Below are positions 8,740 to 13,909 of a DNA stretch of 13,909 nucleotides, in pieces (position 1 is the stretch's first letter; each line of letters starts with the position of its first letter). The position numbers were made by a program, and so were the translations under genes. Source of the DNA: Mycobacterium sp. GTDB lineage: Bacteria > Actinomycetota > Actinomycetes > Mycobacteriales > Mycobacteriaceae. The notes below the pieces were generated by a model that made no database searches, had not been told where the DNA came from, and saw only the letters and a list, made by a program, of their open reading frames with translations. Location of the stretch: the NCBI GenBank assembly GCA_018882545.1, contig VERS01000009.1:1-13909 (forward strand). Direction: 5' to 3'.

Positions 8740-8756
8740 TGACGGGGGGGCCGTCA
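8740..8756 (-). terminator. Hairpin overlapping the epimerase stop codon
   Basis: TGACGG (8740-8745) and CCGTCA (8751-8756) form a perfect 6-bp stem with a GGGGG loop; the stop codon of the epimerase gene (8756-8754) is part of one arm. It lies at the end of the glycan gene block, so it may mark transcript end. No T-run follows. Confidence 0.35.
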
Positions 8757-9833
8757 GTCCGACTGGAAGCCGGCGTATCGCAGCCACTCTCCAGCCTCGG
8801 CCATCAGGTCGTTGAACGATCTCAAACTGGTGCCCGGATAGCGTTGCGCGAAACCCCCGGACGGCAGTTTGCGGGCCGTCCCCTGAATCCACCAGAACTG
8901 CTTGGAGATCTCTGGGCGCGGCACGATCAGCCGGCTGGCGGCCGGCGGGGGTGAGCGAAGGTCCCGGAGCCCCTGTTTGATGCGTCGTTTGGCGTCGTCG
9001 CTCATCCGCCGTTTCACGGCCCGCGCCGGCGCCTGGTTACCCAGTGTGTGGAGCAGAAGGCGCACCGGGCTCTCCCGGAACGCCGTCTGGGGCAGCAGCG
9101 GCACTGTGCTGGCGTCCACCCCGATCTGCTCGGCGATCGCGCGGTAGTAACCGGCCCAGGTGAGCGTCTCGGCGTCGGAGATGTTGTAGACAGCCGACTC
9201 GACGCGGTCGGCCCGGGCCAACTGCATCAGGTAAGCGATGAGATTGTCGACGTGGATCAGGTTGCAGATGCCCCGACCCTCGTCGAAAAGGAAGGCGGTT
9301 CCATCCAGGAGGGCCTGAGCCGGCCGCACCAGCCAGCCCGAGCCGGGACCCCAGATCAGGCCGGGGCGCAGGATCACCACCTTCACCGGGCCCGCCGACT
9401 GCGATCGCAACCACGCTTCGGCCGCCGCCTTGGCTCGGCCGTACTCCATCCAATGCCGTCCGTCGGGCGCCGAGTCCTCGGTCAGGCCGGTTGCCTCGGC
9501 CCGGCCGAAGACTTCAGCCGAGCTCATGTGCACCAGCAGCGGGACACCGGCCTGGTGGCAGGCCGCGTGGATGGACTTTGTATCGCCGAGGATGCGGTTG
9601 TTGTCGCCCGTGGTCAGGTTGACGGCCATCCCGCAGCCCCGCAACGCGGGCACGAGGGAGTCGGTATCGCCGGCGTCACCTCTAACCGTGCGCACGCCGT
9701 ACCGGGCCAGCCGGCCCTGGGATCGCCAGGTCCGAACGATCGGCACCAGCGGCGGGTCCCCGAGAAGTACGGACCGTTCGACGAGGCGGGCTCCGACATA
9801 GCCACCCGCCCCGATCACCGCCATCGCCTTCAT
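8754..9833 (-). CDS. NAD-dependent epimerase/dehydratase (extended SDR family)
   Basis: A 359-aa extended short-chain dehydrogenase. Features in order: Rossmann motif GAGGYVG (8-14), D53 after the second strand region (RGDAGD), VHMSSAEVFG (101-110, catalytic Ser 104 or 105), the YxxxK pair Y131/K135 (YGRAK), LRPGLIWGPG, then NLIHVDNLIAYLMQL, the usual substrate-side segment of sugar-nucleotide epimerases. The C-terminal 80 residues, basic and then ending WLRYAGFQSD, are longer than in minimal epimerases. The likely substrate is a nucleotide sugar or sugar intermediate, but which one cannot be told. The ATG at 9833 is chosen because it overlaps the stop of the preceding oxidoreductase gene as ATGA; an upstream open stretch to 10226 is antisense-like filler without similarity. 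It is the last gene of a three-gene overlapping unit. Confidence 0.88.
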   Translation of the reverse strand: MKAMAVIGAGGYVGARLVERSVLLGDPPLVPIVRTWRSQGRLARYGVRTVRGDAGDTDSLVPALRGCGMAVNLTTGDNNRILGDTKSIHAACHQAGVPLLVHMSSAEVFGRAEATGLTEDSAPDGRHWMEYGRAKAAAEAWLRSQSAGPVKVVILRPGLIWGPGSGWLVRPAQALLDGTAFLFDEGRGICNLIHVDNLIAYLMQLARADRVESAVYNISDAETLTWAGYYRAIAEQIGVDASTVPLLPQTAFRESPVRLLLHTLGNQAPARAVKRRMSDDAKRRIKQGLRDLRSPPPAASRLIVPRPEISKQFWWIQGTARKLPSGGFAQRYPGTSLRSFNDLMAEAGEWLRYAGFQSD

Positions 9834-10921
9834 CGTGGGGGGGCCGCCTTCCAATGCCCGGCCCGGGCTGCGGCCCGTTCGGCGGCGGGCAGCCAGGGGC
9901 AGTCCAAGGGCTCCGCCCGCTCGTAGGCTTCGGCTATCGCTGATTGGACAGCCTCCGCGCGCACTCCGGTCACCGGGATTGGTTCGCCGAAGGCGATGCA
10001 CCGCAGCATCGCGACCAATTCCGCCCGGAAGCAGGCGTTGCCGTCGGCGGGGCGAATACGGCTGGCGCCCTTCGCGCTGAGGTCCGCGGGCCAGTCGGTG
10101 CGAGCCGGGATTCGCACCCAGCCGTCGGTCACCCTGCGCCGGTAACCGAGCATGTCCGCACCATTCAGCGCCACCTCGCCGCGGCTTCCCCGGATGCGAA
10201 GTCCGTTGTTCAGGGGGTACTCCCAACTCACCTGCATCACCCCGCGCGCCCGGGGGAAAGCCAGTTCTAGGCGGGCATTCGTCTCGACCCCGCCCGCCAG
10301 GCTGTCGTCGAAGGACCGCTCCACCACGACCGGGTCGCCGAACAGCCAGTTCAACTGATCCAGCATGTGCACGCCCCGGTCGAGCAACGCTCCACCGCCG
10401 GATTCCTCCCGCCGGAACGAAGCATCGGTGGCGACCGCCCAGTTGTAGGTGCTTCCCTCGCGGTAGACGAACCGAAGGTCCTCCCCGAGTTCCCCGTCAG
10501 CGAGCAGTCGCGTGACGTCGGCGAACCCGGCGTGGAACCGTCGGGGGAACGCAACGCCCAGCACCCGGCCCGCCTTAGCGGCCGCCTCGTTCATCCGGCG
10601 CGCCTCGGCCAGTGACGTCGCCATGGGCTTTTCGCACAGGACGTGGCAGCCGTGGGCCAACGCGGCACACGCATGTTCGGCGTGCAGTCCCGGCGGGGAA
10701 GCCACGACGGCCAGGTCATAGGAGCCGCCGCTGAGGGCTGCAGCGCAATCGGGGAAGGTCCGCGCCGCCGCGAAACGTCCCGCAACCCGGCGGGCGCGGT
10801 CTTCGCGCGGATCGACAACACCGAGAACCCGGACGGCGCCGGACCTCTCCAGGCGGGGCAGAGGGGAACAGTAGTGCTGCTCGACGACGGCACCCGCGCC
10901 GATCAGGAGAAGACGGATCAC
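9830..10921 (-). CDS. Gfo/Idh/MocA-family oxidoreductase
   Basis: A 363-aa NAD(P)-dependent oxidoreductase acting on sugars, sugar nucleotides or inositols. The N-terminal Rossmann fold starts IRLLLIGAGAVVEQHY (GxGxxxxxH), with an acidic D37 after strand two (VVDPR), favouring NAD. The family signature CEKPMA (96-101; K98 catalytic) is present. In the C-terminal domain GGALLDRGVHMLD (176-188) gives D181 and H185, the usual GxxxDxGxHxxD substrate/catalytic motif, followed by QLNWLFG. It starts with GTG at 10921, which overlaps the glycosyltransferase stop as GTGA, and ends in an ATGA overlap with the epimerase. The tight coupling says the three products work in one pathway. Exact substrate is unknown; oxidation or epimerisation of a sugar before transfer is a reasonable guess. 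Confidence 0.9.
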   Translation of the reverse strand: MIRLLLIGAGAVVEQHYCSPLPRLERSGAVRVLGVVDPREDRARRVAGRFAAARTFPDCAAALSGGSYDLAVVASPPGLHAEHACAALAHGCHVLCEKPMATSLAEARRMNEAAAKAGRVLGVAFPRRFHAGFADVTRLLADGELGEDLRFVYREGSTYNWAVATDASFRREESGGGALLDRGVHMLDQLNWLFGDPVVVERSFDDSLAGGVETNARLELAFPRARGVMQVSWEYPLNNGLRIRGSRGEVALNGADMLGYRRRVTDGWVRIPARTDWPADLSAKGASRIRPADGNACFRAELVAMLRCIAFGEPIPVTGVRAEAVQSAIAEAYERAEPLDCPWLPAAERAAARAGHWKAAPPR

Positions 10922-11832
10922 GGGATCGCCTTGCCGCTGCTCCCGGTGATGGGCTCATCACGAGCGCTCCCGAGCCGGATGTTGCTCCAGAACCGAGCGA
11001 CCTCCCGCTGGTGGGCGCGGTAACTGGCGCGCATCGCGAACGGGTTCCAGACCCTTCTGAACAACCTGCCAAGCCACGGCGGCGGTATCCACACCCCGGC
11101 ATCCTCGATCTCAGCGAAGTACCTCGCGTTGGCTGTTGTCGACATGTTCGAGTTGTGTTGCCGGAAGCCGGCGACGGGCGTCATCAGCGGGTAGGGGCTC
11201 GCATACTTCGCGAACTCACGCCACAGCAAAAAGTCACCGCACAGCTTCTTCGTGCGAATCGCCGCGACTGCGTCGGCCGACAAGGACGACAGCAGACCGT
11301 AGGTGAAGAACGTGCTCTCCTGCTGGATCCAGCCGAGGCTACGGCCGTGGAATTGACCGGCCCGAATCAACCAGCTCGGGTACCAGCAGAGGTAGGGCGA
11401 CACGAAAGCCAGTCGGCCGTCGGAATCCCAATGCGCGGGAATGGCTGTGATCCATTGCGCATTCGATTCGTCAAACGCCTGACGCAGACGCGCGAAGGCC
11501 CAGGGCATCAGCAGGTCGTCGCCGTTGATCCAGACGCAGATCGTTCGGGGATCGTCGACCCCGTCCGCAGCGGCCAGATCGAAGCCCTCGAAGAGGGCGT
11601 CGTACATGCCCGAATCCGAACCCCTGATGACCCGTCGGCGAGAATCCCGTTCCGCTGCCTGCAGCACAAGTTGCAACGTCCCGTCGGACGAGCCGCCGTC
11701 GATCAGGTAGTGGATCCAGTCGCCGTCGGTCTGCGCGCCGACGGAATCCAAGGTCGCCTGAATGTAGTGCGCGCAATCGAGGACTGGGGTCACTACAACG
11801 AACCGCGCCACGTGCAGGAGCGTACCGACCAC
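10918..11832 (-). CDS. Family 2 glycosyltransferase, copy A
   Basis: A 304-aa GT-A fold glycosyltransferase without membrane segments, probably acting at the inner face of the membrane. Motifs: FVVVTPVLD (11-19), LIDGGSSDGT (43-52, D45 in the nucleotide-binding strand), GSDSGMYDALFEGF (71-84), and the metal-binding NGDDLLMP (103-110; D105, D106). WIQQESTFFT and GDFLLWR follow in the acceptor half. About 69 of the first 104 residues after the start of similarity equal copy B at 11912-12772, so the two arose by duplication. Start choice is uncertain: GTG at 11832 has GAGGTGG just upstream, while GTG at 11811 aligns exactly with the start of copy B (V-A-R-F for M-A-R-F). It lies 79 nt downstream of copy B, behind a terminator-like hairpin, and is coupled by GTGA to the oxidoreductase. 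Confidence 0.9.
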   Translation of the reverse strand: MVGTLLHVARFVVVTPVLDCAHYIQATLDSVGAQTDGDWIHYLIDGGSSDGTLQLVLQAAERDSRRRVIRGSDSGMYDALFEGFDLAAADGVDDPRTICVWINGDDLLMPWAFARLRQAFDESNAQWITAIPAHWDSDGRLAFVSPYLCWYPSWLIRAGQFHGRSLGWIQQESTFFTYGLLSSLSADAVAAIRTKKLCGDFLLWREFAKYASPYPLMTPVAGFRQHNSNMSTTANARYFAEIEDAGVWIPPPWLGRLFRRVWNPFAMRASYRAHQREVARFWSNIRLGSARDEPITGSSGKAIP

Positions 11833-11850
11833 GCCACCTCAGCCGTCTGA

Positions 11851-11889
11851 GGGAAAACGCGCCAGGTCGCGCCCGGAAGCGACGTGGCG
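11851..11889 (-). terminator. Putative intrinsic terminator between the two glycosyltransferase genes
   Basis: CGCCA-g-GTCGC (11860-11870) pairs with GCGAC-g-TGGCG (11879-11889) around an 8-nt loop: ten paired positions with one G/G mismatch. On the minus strand the stem is followed by CGTTTTCCC (11859-11851), so a GC-rich stem and a short T-run are both present. A longer-range inverted repeat CTCAGCCG (11838-11845) / CGGCTGAG (11888-11895) could compete with it. It lies just after the stop of copy B and before copy A, so it may end or attenuate the copy B transcript. Confidence 0.5.
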
Positions 11890-11911
11890 GCTGAGCGCCT
11901 GTTCGCCTCCG

Positions 11912-12772
11912 TCAGCCAGCTCTGGGAGCGGTCAGCAGTGCGGCGGCGGCCTCGAATTCCTCGCCCCGTCGCCGCAACTGCCGACTCGTTGCTCGCGACG
12001 CCAACAGCCGATAGCCGCGCCGCAGTACCCGCCCCAACCACGCCGGAGGAATTCGGACGCCGGAATCGCGGATCTCCTGATAGTAGGACTCCACCTGGGT
12101 CGTGGACAGGTTGCCGCCGTGTTTGCGAAAGCCGGCGACGGCGGCGGTGATCGGCACGAGGTCGGCATAGCGGGCGAACGCGCGCCACAACAGGAAGTCG
12201 CCCGCCAGTCTTGCCGTGCGGATGGTGGCGACAGTCTCGGCGGGAAGCTTCGCCAGCAGCGAGGCGGTGAAGAAGGTGCTCTCCTGCTGGATGCCGCCGA
12301 GAATGCGCGGGTTGAATAAACCTGCCCGGATGAGTTGGCGTGGATACCAATTGGGCCGCAGGACCAGAGCAAGCCGGCCTTCGTAGTCCCAGATGGTCGG
12401 CACGGCCGCCATCCACTCGGCCCCGGTCGCGTCGAAACGCTCCCGCAGGGTCGCCACCGCCCATGGCATCAACAGATCATCAGAACCAAGCCACGCGCAG
12501 ATCGTGTCGGGCCGGATGACGCCGTCGGCCCTGGCGCGTTCGAATCCTTTGAACACCGCGTCGTAGAGACCGCGGTCAGTGCCGACCAGCAGTCGCCGCC
12601 GGGAATCCTCGGCCACGGCCCGCGCGATGATGTCCAGGGTCCCGTCGGTGGACCCACCGTCGACCAGATAGTGGATCCAGTCCGGATCGGTCTGCGCCCG
12701 GATCGAATCGAGCGTCGCGCTGATGTAGGTCGCCCCGTTCAGCACCGGGGTGACTACGACGAAACGCGCCAC
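11912..12772 (-). CDS. Family 2 glycosyltransferase, copy B
   Basis: A 286-aa GT-A fold transferase. Motifs: ARFVVVTPVLNG (2-13), LVDGGSTDGT (36-45, D38), GTDRGLYDAVFKGF (64-77), LGSDDLLMP (95-103; D98, D99 as the DxD-like metal site), GGIQQESTFFT, GDFLLWR and IPPAWLGRVLRRG. The pattern DGGSxDGT...DxGxYDA...SDD is that of the WcaA-like transferases of polysaccharide and glycolipid clusters. No transmembrane segment is evident; the Arg-rich C-terminal part may bind membrane. The GTG at 12772 is used, with GAAGG 9 nt upstream. It is the first gene of the leftward glycan block and is divergent from the PEP synthase gene; a TANNNT-like -10 element lies at 12819-12824. Donor and acceptor sugars are not predictable. 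Confidence 0.9.
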   Translation of the reverse strand: MARFVVVTPVLNGATYISATLDSIRAQTDPDWIHYLVDGGSTDGTLDIIARAVAEDSRRRLLVGTDRGLYDAVFKGFERARADGVIRPDTICAWLGSDDLLMPWAVATLRERFDATGAEWMAAVPTIWDYEGRLALVLRPNWYPRQLIRAGLFNPRILGGIQQESTFFTASLLAKLPAETVATIRTARLAGDFLLWRAFARYADLVPITAAVAGFRKHGGNLSTTQVESYYQEIRDSGVRIPPAWLGRVLRRGYRLLASRATSRQLRRRGEEFEAAAALLTAPRAG

Positions 12773-12818
12773 TGAGCTTTACCTTCGACAGTCGGACCGG
12801 GGCCGTGGGACAACAACG

Positions 12819-12824
12819 ATCCTA
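12819..12824 (-). promoter_or_regulatory. Candidate -10 element for glycosyltransferase copy B
   Basis: The minus strand reads TAGGAT, fitting the mycobacterial TANNNT -10 pattern, 46 nt before the GTG at 12772. No -35 is obvious. The DosR box at 12865-12884 is about 40 bp further upstream, a possible but not standard activating position. Confidence 0.3.
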
Positions 12825-12864
12825 GTCCGGCAGTCCGCGCCCGGGGGCCCCGGCCACGGCGCCG

Positions 12865-12884
12865 TTCGGGGCTTTGGACCCTCG
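12865..12884 (+). promoter_or_regulatory. DosR box upstream of the PEP synthase gene
   Basis: TTCGGGGCTTTGGACCCTCG matches TTSGGGACTWWAGTCCCSAA at 14 of 20 positions, with the entire left half TTSGGG correct and CT-W-W at the centre. It ends 49 bp before the ATG at 12934. It sits in the 161-bp divergent region between the PEP synthase gene and glycosyltransferase copy B, so either or both could respond. Confidence 0.55.
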
Positions 12885-12933
12885 CGCAGCGGGGCAACCG
12901 GGGGGAGGATGGGACGGACAGAGGAGAGCGCTG

Positions 12934-13909
12934 ATGCGATACGTCGAAGACATCGCCAAGCTGAGCATGGCCGATGCCGAGGAGGCCGGGGGCAAAGGCG
13001 CCAACATGGGCGAGATGGTCGCCGCCGGCTTGCCGGTCCCCCCCGGATTCGTGGTGCTGCGCGATTCCTACCTGGAGTCGATGAAGGCCGCCGGCGTCTC
13101 CGATCAACTCAACACCGCGCACCGCGAGGCGCTGCTGGCCGCCCTGGACACCAGTCGGTTCGATCCGATGTGTGCAGCGATGAAGGACATCGTGCAGCGT
13201 GCCGGAATGGCCGAGGAGGTCCGTGACGGGATCCTGGCGGCCTACCGCGCGATGGGCACGGATTGTTTTGTGGCGGTGCGCTCCTCGGCGACCGGGGAGG
13301 ACGGCGCCGACGCGTCCTTCGCCGGGATGAATGAGACGTTCACCAACGTGCGGGGCGAGGCGGACCTGATCGACGCGGTGCAGAACTGCTGGGCGTCGCT
13401 GTTCGGGCCGCGGGTGGTCTCCTATCGCGCCAGTCGTGGTTTCACCGCCGACCCGGCGATGGCGGTAGTCGTGCAGTTGATGATCGCCTCGGAACGGTCG
13501 GGCGTGGCGTTCACCGCCGACCCCACCACCGACGCGACCGACCGGGTTGTGGTGGAGGGTGCGTTCGGCCAGGGGGAGGTTGTGGTGTCCGGTTCAGTCG
13601 AGCCCGACACCTACGTCGTCGCCAAATCGAACGGCGAAATCCTCTCCCGGCGAACGGGTTACAAGTCCTTCAAGATCATCCGCGGTGCTGACGGCAGGGA
13701 CCAGCGTGTCGAACTCGACGACACCCAGGCCCGGGCCCAGGTCCTCAACGATGACGAGGTCCGCGCGATCGCCGAGATCGCGGTCCGCAGCGAACGGCAC
13801 GCCGGTTGCCCACAGGACACCGAGTGGGCCATCGCCGACGGCAAGACCTATATCGTGCAGACCCGGCCGATCACCACCCTGGACCGGGCCGGTAAGCCGC
13901 CGGCCGAAC
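12934..13909 (+). CDS. ppsA: Phosphoenolpyruvate synthase (pyruvate, water dikinase), N-terminal part
   Basis: An open frame of 325 codons running off the window end, so the gene is 3'-truncated here. It encodes the ATP-grasp-like PPDK_N nucleotide-binding domain: GGKGANMGEM near the start (about 19-28), FVAVRSSATGEDGADASFAGM (about 112-132, with R116 and the serines that bind ATP phosphate), EPDTYVV, and EWAIADGKTYIVQTRPI (297-313), the usual end of that domain. The phospho-His swivel domain and PEP/pyruvate barrel should lie beyond 13909. A full enzyme makes PEP from pyruvate with ATP and water. A rifampicin phosphotransferase or a stand-alone PPDK_N protein cannot be excluded until the rest is seen. 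GAGGAG (12921-12926) is 7 nt before the ATG. The DosR box upstream suggests hypoxic induction alongside pfkB. Confidence 0.85.
   Translation, partial: MRYVEDIAKLSMADAEEAGGKGANMGEMVAAGLPVPPGFVVLRDSYLESMKAAGVSDQLNTAHREALLAALDTSRFDPMCAAMKDIVQRAGMAEEVRDGILAAYRAMGTDCFVAVRSSATGEDGADASFAGMNETFTNVRGEADLIDAVQNCWASLFGPRVVSYRASRGFTADPAMAVVVQLMIASERSGVAFTADPTTDATDRVVVEGAFGQGEVVVSGSVEPDTYVVAKSNGEILSRRTGYKSFKIIRGADGRDQRVELDDTQARAQVLNDDEVRAIAEIAVRSERHAGCPQDTEWAIADGKTYIVQTRPITTLDRAGKPPAE

Noticed and set aside
9834..10226. 131-codon N-terminal extension of the epimerase
   Set aside because: It is another frame of the oxidoreductase gene; the Rossmann motif begins directly after the ATG at 9833, which overlaps the upstream stop as ATGA.

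Overview
The window is high-GC actinobacterial DNA and almost certainly comes from a Mycobacterium (Mycolicibacterium-type) chromosome. The strongest evidence is a DevR/DosR response regulator that lines up residue for residue with the M. tuberculosis protein, using D54, T82, K104, K179, K182 and N183. It is followed directly by a heme-GAF sensor kinase of the DevS/DosT type, and the surrounding genes are all relatives of the DosR dormancy regulon. Identifications rest on motif reading and remembered family sequences; no search was run.

Layout. (1) 50-940, plus strand: a tandem-domain universal stress protein of the Rv2623 type, convergent with what follows. (2) 981-7285, minus strand: a compact five-gene block that reads, in transcription order, phosphoribosyltransferase/erythromycin-esterase fusion (Rv2030c type, 681 aa), pfkB, universal stress protein (Rv3134c type), devR, devS. 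Gaps are 36, 50, 30 and 0 nt, so one long operon is plausible. A 15/20 DosR-box match lies about 63 bp upstream of its first gene. The 50-nt gap before the Rv3134c-type gene consists entirely of three 17-bp tandem repeats. (3) 7286-7701: regulatory DNA plus a decayed piece of an SRPBCC-family gene. (4) 7702-8676, minus: an Acg/Rv3131-type nitroreductase-like protein. (5) 8754-12772, minus: four genes that look like a sugar/glycan module, namely two paralogous family-2 glycosyltransferases, a Gfo/Idh/MocA oxidoreductase and an NAD-dependent epimerase. The last three are joined by 4-nt GTGA and ATGA overlaps, and a terminator-like hairpin separates the two glycosyltransferases. (6) 12934 to the window end, plus: the N-terminal part of a phosphoenolpyruvate synthase, with a 14/20 DosR-box match about 49 bp upstream.

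How it may work together. DevS senses O2/NO/CO through heme and phosphorylates DevR. DevR then activates promoters with DosR boxes, including the one heading its own operon (positive feedback). The output genes fit hypoxic metabolism: PfkB and PEP synthase act on the glycolysis/gluconeogenesis balance, universal stress proteins bind ATP, and Acg-like proteins bind flavin. Compared with M. tuberculosis, two separate loci (Rv2028c-Rv2032 and Rv3131-Rv3134c) appear merged, hspX is absent from its expected place, and a glycan module sits between acg and the PEP synthase gene. That glycan module inside the dormancy locus is the best candidate for something not yet described, but its product and regulation cannot be read from the sequence.
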